A DNA stretch of 64,000 nucleotides from Bacillota bacterium (lineage in GTDB: Bacteria > Bacillota > Dehalobacteriia > UBA4068 > UBA4997): NCBI GenBank assembly GCA_017397935.1, contig JAFQHN010000017.1, positions 18,414-82,413 on the forward strand, in the 5' to 3' direction. Both the position numbers and the translations under genes were made by a program. A model generated the notes under the pieces. That model saw only the letters and a program-made list of their open reading frames with translations. It searched no databases and was not told where the DNA came from. Below, piece by piece: positions 48,000 to 55,758 of the stretch (its first letter is position 1; every line of letters begins with the position of its first letter).

Positions 48000-49448
48000 T
48001 TATCGGCAGGCGGCCAGAATATTGCACAGCAGCCGATAAGTGCGCTCGGTGGAGGAAATGCTTAAATGCTCGGCCGGGGAATGGATGTCGTGCATCTCGG
48101 GGCCGATGGATATGCAGTCCAAGTCGGGAGCCTTGCCGCAGAACAGGCCGCACTCCAAACCGCCGTGGGTGGCGGAGATTTGCGGCGGCTGCCCGTAAAA
48201 CCGGGTAAAACAGTCCACAATTTGTTCGCGGAAGGCGGAATGGCGGCGGAACTCCCACGCAGGGTAAGCCGAGCTTAATGCCACACGGCCCCCTACCCTT
48301 TTCATCAGCGAGACAAGGCGCTGACACAGCCATTCTTTTTGGCTGGCCACACTGCTGCGGACGGAGAAGCTCATTTTGACTTCGTTCTCGGCCATACGCA
48401 GCACGCCCATATTGAGCGAGGTTTGCGGCAGGCCGGGGATATCCATGCTGACAGCCTGCACGCCGTAAGGCAGGTTGAACAGCGCAAAGATTACACGGTC
48501 GGTATCGTTGGCATCGGTGGTGAGAGTGGTAAGCTCATCACCCACCGCCAGCGACAGGGTAACATCGGGATCGGAGGCGGCGTATTCACGGCGAAAGACG
48601 GTGTTGAAATGCTCCACCTGCTCGGTCAGGATGGGCAGATATGTGTCATCCACCACCAGACGGGCCACCGCCTTGGCAGCGATGGCGTTTTCTACCGTGC
48701 CGCCGGCCAGATTGAGAATACCGAAGGGCATATTTTGCTGCAAACCGTACAGCAGCCGCCCCAGCAGCACATTGGCAGAGGCGCGCTCTTTGTTGATCTC
48801 CTCTCCGGAATGACCGCCCAGGAGACCCTCTACGGTGACGGTACAGCTGCGGCCTTTCTGCACACAGCGGGCCACCGGCAGCAGACAATCAGCGTGGATG
48901 CCGCCCGCACAGCCGGCGGTGATTACCCCTTCTCTCTCGGAATCAAGGTTGATTAAACGGCGGCCCTGCAAATCGGCAAAATCCACCGCCTCGGCACCGA
49001 ACATTCCCGTTTCCTCATCCACCGTCAGCAGAACTTCCAGCGCAGGGTGCGGCAGGGAATCATCCTCTAAAACTGCCAGCGCCATAGCCACCGCAATCCC
49101 GTTATCGGCGCCCAGAGTGGTGCCGGTGGCATAGAGAAAATCATCCTGCACACGGAGATCAAGGCCGTCTGTAAGAAAATCATGGGTTGACGCGGCCTCT
49201 TTGACGCAGACCATATCCAAGTGGCCCTGCAAGATAAGCACGGGTGCGGCTTCATAACCGGGGGTGGCCGGCTTGCGGATGATGACATTGTTGAGCGCAT
49301 CCTGCTGATAAGAAAGCGAATGTTCACGGGCGAAATTTACGCAGAAATCGCTGATGGCCTTGGTGTTGCCCGAACCGTGGGGAATGGCGCAGATGGCCTC
49401 GAAGAAATCCCAGACACGGTGCGGCTGATAAGCGTGCATAACAGACAT
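48000..49448 (-). CDS. pepD: Aminoacyl-histidine dipeptidase (M20 family)
   Basis: A cytosolic zinc dipeptidase that hydrolyses Xaa-His dipeptides and related substrates. 482 residues. Metal and catalytic motifs: IPHGSGNTKAI, LQGHLDMVC with His and Asp, GTTLGADNGIAVA, VDEETGMFGA with the catalytic Glu, and THGGLECGLF near the end. GLLGGHSGEEINKERA is typical of PepD. ATG 49448 after GAGGAA. Heads toward the terminator shared with the TIGR04086 gene. Confidence 0.93.
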   Translation of the reverse strand: MSVMHAYQPHRVWDFFEAICAIPHGSGNTKAISDFCVNFAREHSLSYQQDALNNVIIRKPATPGYEAAPVLILQGHLDMVCVKEAASTHDFLTDGLDLRVQDDFLYATGTTLGADNGIAVAMALAVLEDDSLPHPALEVLLTVDEETGMFGAEAVDFADLQGRRLINLDSEREGVITAGCAGGIHADCLLPVARCVQKGRSCTVTVEGLLGGHSGEEINKERASANVLLGRLLYGLQQNMPFGILNLAGGTVENAIAAKAVARLVVDDTYLPILTEQVEHFNTVFRREYAASDPDVTLSLAVGDELTTLTTDANDTDRVIFALFNLPYGVQAVSMDIPGLPQTSLNMGVLRMAENEVKMSFSVRSSVASQKEWLCQRLVSLMKRVGGRVALSSAYPAWEFRRHSAFREQIVDCFTRFYGQPPQISATHGGLECGLFCGKAPDLDCISIGPEMHDIHSPAEHLSISSTERTYRLLCNILAACR

Positions 49449-49474
49449 AACAATTCCTCTTTATCTAAAAAAAC

Positions 49475-49981
49475 TTAACATTTAACATAAGCGCCGCGGA
49501 TCCTGGCGACATAAACGGTGTGGAAGTCATTATCGGGGTACCATTTAAGCATATCCTGTGCGGCGGGCAAAAATTTATCCGCCTTCACCTCATCGGTATA
49601 GAGGGTATCTAAAATCAGCACCAGTTTGGCCTCCTCAAAGGCGGGGACGCCGTCAATCATGGTAAGGTGCATACCGACCTCGGCAATTTTGTCCTTATCC
49701 CGGCCGGAAACGCTGCCCAGCACGCCCATTTCCTGCTTATAGCCATCGAAGAAGCTGAGGGAGAAGCAGCCCTTGGCATCCATAAACTGCTTGGTATAGC
49801 GCTGCGGGCGAATGAAAACGAAGGCAACATCCTGCCCCCAGAGTACACCCAAGCCGCCCCAGCTGGCCGTCATGGTGTTGGCCTGCTGCTCATCACCGGC
49901 GGTAACCAGCATCCAATCCCGGCCGATAGCGCCAAAGGGGTTGATGGCCAGATCTGTAACTGCAATTTGCTGAAAGTTCAT
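49475..49981 (-). CDS. Flavin reductase-like FMN-binding protein
   Basis: 168 residues of split-barrel flavin-binding fold. The strand pair NPFGAIGRDWMLVTAGD, then NTMTASWGGLGVLWGQDVAFVFIRPQRYTKQ, is typical of the flavin-reductase family. FSLSFFDGYKQEMGVLGSVSGRDKDK places it in a subgroup common in anaerobes. Probably an NAD(P)H- or ferredoxin-linked flavin oxidoreductase; partner unknown. RBS GGAGGAG. Between map and pepD, all on the minus strand. Confidence 0.82.
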   Translation of the reverse strand: MNFQQIAVTDLAINPFGAIGRDWMLVTAGDEQQANTMTASWGGLGVLWGQDVAFVFIRPQRYTKQFMDAKGCFSLSFFDGYKQEMGVLGSVSGRDKDKIAEVGMHLTMIDGVPAFEEAKLVLILDTLYTDEVKADKFLPAAQDMLKWYPDNDFHTVYVARIRGAYVKC

Positions 49982-50034
49982 AAAATCTCCTCCGTATAAT
50001 GCAATAATTATAGTGTATGTAAGTAAAGTGGTGA

Positions 50035-50787
50035 TTAGTCAGCCAGCGTTAAGATAATGGGGCGTTTTTTGGTCACCACCACGGTATGCTCGCATTGGGC
50101 GGCACGGGTGCCGTGAGGGGTGTAAAGTGTCCAGCCGTCCTGCTTGTTCTGCACCACCATATTTTCCTTCTCGCTGATGAACGGCTCGATGGCGATAACC
50201 ATGCCCTCCTCCAATATCCGCTTATCAGAAGGATCGTAGTAATTGTCAATCATCTCCGGGTCATCGTGAAGTGTATGGCCGACGCCGTGGCCGCAGAGGT
50301 TGCGGATAAGCTTTAAGCCGTGGCGGTGGGCGGTGTTTTCTATGGCACGGCCGATGGAATTGAGCTTTTTGCCGGCCACCGCTGCCGTGATTGCATTGGC
50401 CAGAGCCTCGTTGGAAGCTTTTATTAAACGCTGGCCCATTTTATCACCGCCGCCCACCAGAAAGGAACGGCCGTTATCACCGTAATAACCGTCCAGCATG
50501 GCAGAAACATCAATGTTCACCATATCACCCTGCTTGATGACACGGCTGCCGGGGATGCCGTGAGCGATTTCCTCATTGATACTGATGCAGGTATAGCCGG
50601 GGAAATTATACATGGCCATGGGGGCAGAGACCGCCCCGTAACGCGCCAGAATTTTACCGCCCAGCTCATCCAGTTCTTTGGTCGTCATGCCGGCGCGGGT
50701 GGCAGCCATCATCTCTTTCAGCGTGATGGCACAAATGCGGCCGATTTTTTGCAGCTTGGCCAGCTCCTCATCATTACGAACAATCAT
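50035..50787 (-). CDS. map: Methionine aminopeptidase, type I
   Basis: Removes the initiator methionine from nascent proteins. 250 residues. Metal ligands: Asp in VNIDVSAMLDGYYGDNGRSF (two Asp), His in GHGVGHTLHDDP, Glu in AIEPFIS, and the last Glu in CEHTVVVT. The catalytic His lies in EEIAHGIPG. No N-terminal zinc finger. Standing apart from the ribosomal-protein operon suggests it may be a second copy. Confidence 0.95.
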   Translation of the reverse strand: MIVRNDEELAKLQKIGRICAITLKEMMAATRAGMTTKELDELGGKILARYGAVSAPMAMYNFPGYTCISINEEIAHGIPGSRVIKQGDMVNIDVSAMLDGYYGDNGRSFLVGGGDKMGQRLIKASNEALANAITAAVAGKKLNSIGRAIENTAHRHGLKLIRNLCGHGVGHTLHDDPEMIDNYYDPSDKRILEEGMVIAIEPFISEKENMVVQNKQDGWTLYTPHGTRAAQCEHTVVVTKKRPIILTLAD

Positions 50788-50827
50788 TTTAATTTATCTC
50801 CTAATATTTTATCCCAATATCTACTGT

Positions 50828-51997
50828 TTATTTTAAGCTGTTAACAAAGCGCTCGATACCGTTGCAGGCGGCCTCGATATTCTCCATGGAGGTGGCATAA
50901 GAGCAGCGCATGAAACCTTCTCCGCTTTGGCCGAAGCCGTAACCGGGGATACAGGCCACCTTTTGCTGCAACAACAGCTGCTCACAGAACTCATCGGAGC
51001 TAAGGCCGGTGACGGAAATTTTGGGGAAGGCGTAGAAAGCACCGCCCGGCTCACACATCGGCAGGCCGATTTCCGCAAAGCGGCGCACGATGAAACGGCG
51101 GCGGCGGTCATACTCGGCCACCATACGCTCAACCTCGGCATGGCCGTTGGTCAAACCTTCCAGCGCCACATATTGGCCGGTGGTGGAGGCGCAGGACAGC
51201 GAAAACTGGTGAATCTTATATATGCCGCGCAGAATATCGGGATGAGCGCAGACATAACCGATACGCCAACCCGTCATCGCCAGCGACTTGGAGAAGCCGG
51301 AAATCAGAATCGTCAAATCCTGCATACCGGGGGCAGCGGCGATGGATGCGTGTTTGCGGCCGTCATACAGCAGCTCGGCGTAAATTTCATCGGAAAGAGC
51401 CAGAACGCCGTGGTTCCTCAGCGGAACGGCCAGCGCATTCAACTCATCCTGCGACATAACCACGCCGGTGGGGTTGCTGGGGAAATTAAGCACCACCATT
51501 TTGGTCCTGGGGGTAATGGCGGCCTCCAACTGCTGGGGCGTCAGCTTGAAACCGGCCTCCATGGTGCAGGGCAGCGGCACAACCACACCGCCGGCCAGCT
51601 CTACACAGGGGGCATAAGAAACAAAGGCAGGCTCGGGGATAATCACCTCATCACCGGGCTCCAACAACGCACGGCAGGTGGCGTCAATGGCCTCTGACCC
51701 GCCGACGGTGACGACAATTTGATTCTCGGGGTTATATTCCACGCCGATAAGACCGGCCAGATAATCGGAAATGGCACGCCGCAGCTCGATGATACCGGGG
51801 TTGGGCGAATAGCCGGTTTTGCCCGCCAGCATACTGCGATAACCGGCCTCGCAAAAAGCCTTGGGGGTGGAGAAATCAGGCTCCCCTATACCAAGAGAGA
51901 CCACGCCGGGAATGGTGGACGCCAAATCAAAGAATTTGCGGATAACCGAGGGTTGAATATCTGCAACCTGGCGTTTGAGGTATTTTTGCATATCCAT
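50828..51997 (-). CDS. PLP-dependent class I/II aminotransferase
   Basis: About 389 residues of fold-type I. The PLP lysine lies in ILISGFSKSLAMTGWRIGY; substrate Arg in FMRCSYAT; VTVGGSEAID and VVLNFPSNPTGVV are the usual cofactor and tyrosine-loop segments. Closest in pattern to aspartate/aromatic aminotransferases of the PatA/AspC-like group. ATG 51997 (MDMQKYLKRQ) is chosen; AGGAG lies 13 nt upstream, rather far. The longer open frame upstream is the reverse of the repeat at 52088-52160. Confidence 0.9.
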   Translation of the reverse strand: MDMQKYLKRQVADIQPSVIRKFFDLASTIPGVVSLGIGEPDFSTPKAFCEAGYRSMLAGKTGYSPNPGIIELRRAISDYLAGLIGVEYNPENQIVVTVGGSEAIDATCRALLEPGDEVIIPEPAFVSYAPCVELAGGVVVPLPCTMEAGFKLTPQQLEAAITPRTKMVVLNFPSNPTGVVMSQDELNALAVPLRNHGVLALSDEIYAELLYDGRKHASIAAAPGMQDLTILISGFSKSLAMTGWRIGYVCAHPDILRGIYKIHQFSLSCASTTGQYVALEGLTNGHAEVERMVAEYDRRRRFIVRRFAEIGLPMCEPGGAFYAFPKISVTGLSSDEFCEQLLLQQKVACIPGYGFGQSGEGFMRCSYATSMENIEAACNGIERFVNSLK

Positions 51998-52087
51998 ATT
52001 TATACTGTCACTCCTGCTTGAAATTTGATAATATAATATTATAATCCTTTTGTCGGCATTAAACAAGACCGGTTTTTGGCGGCACGG

Positions 52088-52126
52088 GCGGCAGGGCATT
52101 GACTTTTGGGCGGATTTTGCATATAA
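52088..52126 (+). repeat. 39-bp direct repeat, copy A, with promoter elements
   Basis: 38 of 39 bases match 55115-55153. It contains TTGACT, 17 bp, TATAAA, a near-perfect sigma-A promoter. Here it is followed by a hairpin-forming copy of the dispersed palindrome (52130-52157), not a tRNA. Confidence 0.8.
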
Positions 52127-52162
52127 ACAATCTCCCTTCGTCGAAATAACGGAAGGAGGAAT

Positions 52163-52213
52163 ATGAACGGATCGCAACTGCCCGGTAAATCCATAATTGG
52201 GATAATATATTAG
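52163..52213 (+). CDS. Possible 16-residue peptide with a strong ribosome binding site
   Basis: AGGAGGAAT directly precedes ATG; the frame MNGSQLPGKSIIGIIY ends with TAG. It is transcribed from the promoter at 52099-52125 if that works. It could be a leader peptide or the start of a gene interrupted by the island. No homology claim. Confidence 0.25.
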   Translation: MNGSQLPGKSIIGIIY

Positions 52214-52425
52214 TTTATTTCTTTGCAACTACAATGGGTTGATAAAATCCTGTTCCTTCGGAGAACATCCATACTAATTTTGGTTCGTAATAGAGAAGGA
52301 ATTATAAAGCCTGTACTTGTGCAACACCTGTAAAAAAGTAAAATATAAAATGATGTGGGCGTGTTTATGTAATGCGTAAATTGCAGAACAACCACGGACA
52401 AGCTTGGCTCATGGAGGAATGCAGA

Positions 52426-54243
52426 ATGAAGAGGATACTGATTTCGATACTTATGACGCTCACTTTGGTGCTGTCTCTGGTTATGCCTGCCGCCGCGGTC
52501 AGCAGCGGAGAGAGCGTGGTGTATTACACCAATGACGTCCACAGCTATATTGACAATGCAGTGGGGGCTGAAAACGGAAGCCTGCTCCATGTGGCAGGAC
52601 TGAAATATACGCTGGATCTTCGTTACGACTCTACTGTTCAGGCGGATGAAAAAGATGTCTGGACCGGCGCACCCACCGGGGAATACCCGGTAAAGGATGT
52701 TCAGGTATGGAGCCGTAAAACCGGAGCATACGAGCCTCCGGATCTTTCTGAAACTTACCGTCTGGCAGGATATAACTACACCCTGCGGGATCTGGGCGGC
52801 GGCTTTGCCATGCTGAATGGCGCAACCAATGTACTGGATTATGCGGCAGAAGACTATATGGTGCCGGCAAATTACATCAAGTCCTTCCCTGTCAGTGAAA
52901 AGGCCGGCCTTCCCACCTTGACCGCTGAGAACGGCTATGCAGATGTGTTTGGCAGCGGGCGCATCTCCATCCTGAATGATAAACCGCTGCACATAAACGG
53001 CGTGGAACTGAACAGCGGGGAGTATCTGAGCGAAGGCGGCCAAGTAACCGATACGGCTCCCACCAGTGGTTATGCCCACTACAAGAACGGTGTTCTGACG
53101 CTGAGCGACTATACTTGCCAGAGCGAAGGTTATCTCTACGACCGGTCTGAGGATGGGAAAGAATATTACTACGCCCTGATCTACAGCGAAGACTCTTTGC
53201 AGATCGAATTGATCGGTGACAGCGCATTGATGTCCGTGGAGAGTGCCGAACAGGATGTTTATGTTGATGGCATCGTTTCCGAAGGCAGCATTAGTGTCAG
53301 CGGTTACGGAACCCTGTTGGTTGAAGGCTTCGGCTATGGTATTCGGGCGCGAGAAGATCTTGCGATTAGGGATACTGCCCTTACAGCGAGTGCGACTGAG
53401 AATGCACTCAGGACTTACTATGGCACCATGACCATTGAAAATTCCGATTTGACGTTAACCTCCGAGGGGGATGGAATCTACGCGGGCTGCGGCCTTGCTG
53501 TTGCAGACAGTACGCTGAACATCACGGCACAGGCAGACGGTATTTACAGCTATGAGAATGAAGTGTCTTTTGACAAATCGGATGTAACGATCTCCGCAAA
53601 GCGTGCCATCAAAGCCGATGAAGGCGCGTTGGTAACGGGTGAGGGGATGTTCATTTTCGTTCCGGAGCAGGGGTTCGTAAAAGAGATCGATGCCATGTGG
53701 GACTCAGACGATGATGGCATCGAGGATACCGCCTACCGCTATCATACCATCGTGGATGCTGATGGCAAGAAAGCGGGAAATGTGAAGCTTCTGAATGAGA
53801 ACGCCTCTGCCTCCCGTGCCGAGGTCATCTATGATCTGTGGATGCGTGCAGGCAAACCGGTGGTCAATTATCTGATGACCTTCACCGATGTCGCACAGGA
53901 TACCCGGTATACCGAAGCGATCCGCTGGGCGGCATCCGAAGGAATTGCTGCCGGATATGGCAACAGTATCTTTGGCCCCGATGCTCCCATAACCCGCCAG
54001 CAGCTTGCAACTGTGCTGTACCGCTATGAGCAGAAGCAGGGCGGCGGTTTTAAGGGAAACTGGATGTTCCTGCTGGACTGTACTGACCGGGCAGAAATAT
54101 CTGAATGGGCTTATGAGCCGATGTGCTGGATGACCATGCACGGGATTTTAAGCAAGGATGATGAAAGAGCGCTGCGGCCCCGCGAAGCAGTCTCACGCAT
54201 TCAGGCCGACCAGATCCTGACAGCTTATTGTGGAAAGAAATGA
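52426..54243 (+). CDS. SLH-domain surface protein with a catalytically deleted 5'-nucleotidase N-terminus
   Basis: 605 residues. A Sec signal (KRILISILMTLTLVLSLVMP, cut after AAA-V) opens the protein. Residues about 27-40, ESVVYYTNDVHSYIDN, match the first metal motif of UshA-type 5'-nucleotidases. Almost at once the text jumps to what is normally that enzyme's C-terminal substrate domain (LLHVAGLKYTLDLRYDSTV, then DLSETYRLAGYNYTLRDLGG). The rest of the metallophosphoesterase domain, about 300 residues, is missing. A repetitive beta-rich middle (about 190-460) and SLH motifs near the C-terminus (AIRWAASEGIAAGYGNSIFG, APITRQQLATVLYRYE) follow. Probably a non-enzymatic wall-bound protein. ATG 52426 lies 8 nt after GGAGG. 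Confidence 0.75.
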   Translation: MKRILISILMTLTLVLSLVMPAAAVSSGESVVYYTNDVHSYIDNAVGAENGSLLHVAGLKYTLDLRYDSTVQADEKDVWTGAPTGEYPVKDVQVWSRKTGAYEPPDLSETYRLAGYNYTLRDLGGGFAMLNGATNVLDYAAEDYMVPANYIKSFPVSEKAGLPTLTAENGYADVFGSGRISILNDKPLHINGVELNSGEYLSEGGQVTDTAPTSGYAHYKNGVLTLSDYTCQSEGYLYDRSEDGKEYYYALIYSEDSLQIELIGDSALMSVESAEQDVYVDGIVSEGSISVSGYGTLLVEGFGYGIRAREDLAIRDTALTASATENALRTYYGTMTIENSDLTLTSEGDGIYAGCGLAVADSTLNITAQADGIYSYENEVSFDKSDVTISAKRAIKADEGALVTGEGMFIFVPEQGFVKEIDAMWDSDDDGIEDTAYRYHTIVDADGKKAGNVKLLNENASASRAEVIYDLWMRAGKPVVNYLMTFTDVAQDTRYTEAIRWAASEGIAAGYGNSIFGPDAPITRQQLATVLYRYEQKQGGGFKGNWMFLLDCTDRAEISEWAYEPMCWMTMHGILSKDDERALRPREAVSRIQADQILTAYCGKK

Positions 54244-54316
54244 TTGCACTACCGAATGATATCGTTTCTTCGTGAAGTGATCGGCACGCACAGGGTGCGA
54301 TTCCTAATCAATGAAT

Positions 54317-54360
54317 AAGCCTGGGAGTAAGTCAATTAACTTACTCTCAGGCACTTTTTT
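54317..54360 (+). terminator. Strong rho-independent terminator after the SLH gene
   Basis: GCCTGGGAGTAAGT pairs with ACTTACTCTCAGGC over CAATTA (14 pairs, one G-T), then ACTTTTTT. Confidence 0.95.
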
Positions 54361-54386
54361 CAGCAAACGTTCGCATTCTGCCTGTA

Positions 54387-54500
54387 TCAGCTTTCCTGCC
54401 TATGCTTCCATCCCTCAAATTCGATCTTATAGGCCCGGTCACCGATGTAGACCTGCTCATCACAGATATAGGCTTTGAACGGAAGCTGCCCGAATATACA
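54387..54500 (-). pseudogene. Fragment of a mobile-element gene
   Basis: A minus-strand frame reading FGQLPFKAYICDEQVYIGD, then RAYKIEFEGWKHRQES and a TGA stop, without a start codon or RBS. It reads like real coding sequence (biased codons) but has lost its 5' part. Identity unknown; it lies next to integrase debris. Confidence 0.4.
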
Positions 54501-54641
54501 GCTGCATGAGAGCACTGCAAAGGCAGCTCAAAACTGATTCGAAAAAGGATAACCGATGTACTCCTTCGTCAAAGAGAAGAAAGAACGGGCCTGACGGAAA
54601 GCGCAGACCGTCCGGCGACAGTATGATACGCAAGCGTGACA

Positions 54642-54840
54642 CTGACCGTCGGCCTGCGCCGTGGTGAACTCTGCGCCCCCGCGGTAGCAGGCCTTTGATG
54701 AGGAGTATGGAACGCTCCATGTACGGCTCACTCTGCACAAGGAGAAAGGTAAGACCTCACCACAGGCGACACCAAAACCTATGCGGGAACAAGAAAGATC
54801 GTCCTGCCTCCCAGCACGGCGCGACTCTTGTGGAAATGCA
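54642..54840 (+). pseudogene. Remnant of a tyrosine integrase
   Basis: Three pieces in three frames: LTVGLRRGELCA (the catalytic-Arg motif), AFDEEYGTLHVRLTLHKEKG, and GDTKTYAGTRKIVLPPSTAR. In order they match the same region of the intact integrase at 60967-62166 (TGLRRGEICGL, DFDEKKGTLNVCRTLHR, TKTSKGTRTIILPQS). Two frameshifts and the absence of the HxxR and Tyr boxes make it non-functional. Confidence 0.85.
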
Positions 54841-54919
54841 ATAAAACGGAAAAAGCCGCTGTCACCGTCTCCGTCAAGACCTATGAAGGCGGAGCTCAAG
54901 GCATCGCAAGCTGAAAAGG

Positions 54920-54957
54920 AGCATCGGGAAAGAAACATCCCGATGGTCGATTTTTTC
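54920..54957 (+). terminator. Possible rho-independent terminator in the decayed island
   Basis: CATCGGGA and TCCCGATG form an 8-bp stem followed by GTCGATTTTTT. No clear gene precedes it. Confidence 0.4.
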
Positions 54958-55114
54958 TGTCTGTGGACAAACATGAGGTCAAGGACTGCCCGAAGTCGCC
55001 GAATTGGCACCCTGTTTGGACGGTTCACGGGCAGTATTGGTAACTTCCAGAGCCATAAATACGCTTCCTTTGAGGTATCCCATAAGAAAAGCTATGCAGG
55101 AAAAAGGAAGATGA

Positions 55115-55153
55115 GCGGCAAGGCATTGACTTTTGGGCGGATTTTGCATATAA
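55115..55153 (+). repeat. 39-bp direct repeat, copy B, carrying a tRNA promoter
   Basis: 38/39 identical to 52088-52126. Here the promoter is perfect: TTGACT at 55126-55131, 17 bp, TATAAT at 55149-55154, starting transcription about 8 nt before the first tRNA-Pro half at 55169. Confidence 0.85.
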
Positions 55154-55168
55154 TAAAATACGCAGCTT

Positions 55169-55206
55169 CGGGATGTAGCGCAGTTTGGTAGCGCATCTGG
55201 TTTGGG
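55169..55206 (+). pseudogene. 5' half of a tRNA-Pro(TGG) gene, broken at the anticodon loop
   Basis: CGGGATGTAGCGCAGTTTGG and the following bases form the 5' acceptor strand, D arm and 5' anticodon stem up to TTTGGG, as in bacterial tRNA-Pro. After the anticodon the sequence is unrelated; no 3' half is found within the window. Confidence 0.8.
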
Positions 55207-55240
55207 TGAATACGCCCAGCCGGATAAAACAACTTAATAA

Positions 55241-55279
55241 CCGGGTGTAGCGCAGTTGGTAGCGCGCCTGCTTTGGGAG
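55241..55279 (+). pseudogene. Second 5' half of a tRNA-Pro(TGG) gene
   Basis: CCGGGTGTAGCGCAGTTGG, then a D arm and CCTGCTTTGGGAG. The 3' anticodon strand (GCAGG) is not formed and no T arm follows. Sequence differs from both the first half and the intact gene, so it is not a simple duplicate. Confidence 0.75.
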
Positions 55280-55419
55280 TGCTGTGGACTCCATCCACGA
55301 CCAGAAAAGTGGAAGCCCGGAAAGCCTTGCAACACGGGCGTTTACGGGATTTCGCCGGGTCAGCAAACCGGGCTGAAAAGCGGCTTTGACCACAGGATTG
55401 ACCACAGACAGGAAAATCT

Positions 55420-55447
55420 TTGATTTTCGTCTCCTGCGTGGTATAAT
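55420..55447 (+). promoter_or_regulatory. Promoter of the intact tRNA-Pro gene
   Basis: TTGATT, 16 bp, TATAAT; the tRNA starts 17 nt after the -10. Confidence 0.75.
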
Positions 55448-55463
55448 GGCAAAAACTGAATAT

Positions 55464-55539
55464 CCGGGTGTAGCGGAGCTGGTACCGCGCCACATTTGGG
55501 ATGTGGAGATCGCACGTTCGAATCGTGTCACTCGGACCA
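55464..55539 (+). tRNA. tRNA-Pro (anticodon TGG)
   Basis: A full cloverleaf of 76 nt with encoded CCA. Acceptor CCGGGTG pairs with CACTCGG (one G-T). D stem GCGG/CCGC. Anticodon stem CCACA/TGTGG around TTTGGGA, giving TGG. T stem GCACG/CGTGT around TTCGAAT. Discriminator A, as expected for proline. Confidence 0.93.
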
Positions 55540-55576
55540 AAAAACCTCTGAAATCGGCTGATTTCAGAGGTTTTTG
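55540..55576 (+). terminator. Rho-independent terminator of tRNA-Pro
   Basis: AAACCTCTGAAATC pairs with GATTTCAGAGGTTT over GGCT (14 perfect pairs), then T-run. Confidence 0.95.
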
Positions 55577-55636
55577 CTTATTCCTTGTTTATTGCGGCGC
55601 AAGATTTGAGGGCAGTCACATGATTTCGACGTCTTA

Positions 55637-55665
55637 TTGTAATTTTCGCCAAATTGTATTATAAT
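55637..55665 (+). promoter_or_regulatory. Promoter of the YobI/KAP-like gene or of its leader RNA
   Basis: TTGTAA, 17 bp, TATAAT. Predicted start near 55672. Confidence 0.7.
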
Positions 55666-55671
55666 TGATTA

Positions 55672-55730
55672 ACGGTAGGCCTTTGTGCCACCAAGGCAGC
55701 CGTATGGGTACATTCCCATGCGGCTTTTTA
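55672..55730 (+). ncRNA. Candidate two-hairpin leader RNA ending in a terminator
   Basis: From the predicted start there are two stem-loops: GCCTT/AAGGC around a 9-nt loop, then GCCGTATGGG/CCCATGCGGC around a 6-nt loop, followed directly by TTTTT at 55725-55729. The result is either a short RNA of about 60 nt or an attenuator. The next gene starts 29 nt later with its own RBS (GAGGAG) but no second clear promoter. No Rfam family recognised. Confidence 0.5.
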
Positions 55731-55758
55731 CATTATATCTTACTGAGGAGAATATAAA

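Noticed and set aside
54528..55191. Open frames of 136-166 codons in the decayed island
   Set aside because: They cross the frameshifted integrase remnant and lack RBS or recognisable domains.
55025..55540. Minus-strand frame of 171 codons across the tRNA region
   Set aside because: It is antisense to the tRNA-Pro gene and its broken relatives; a typical spurious frame.
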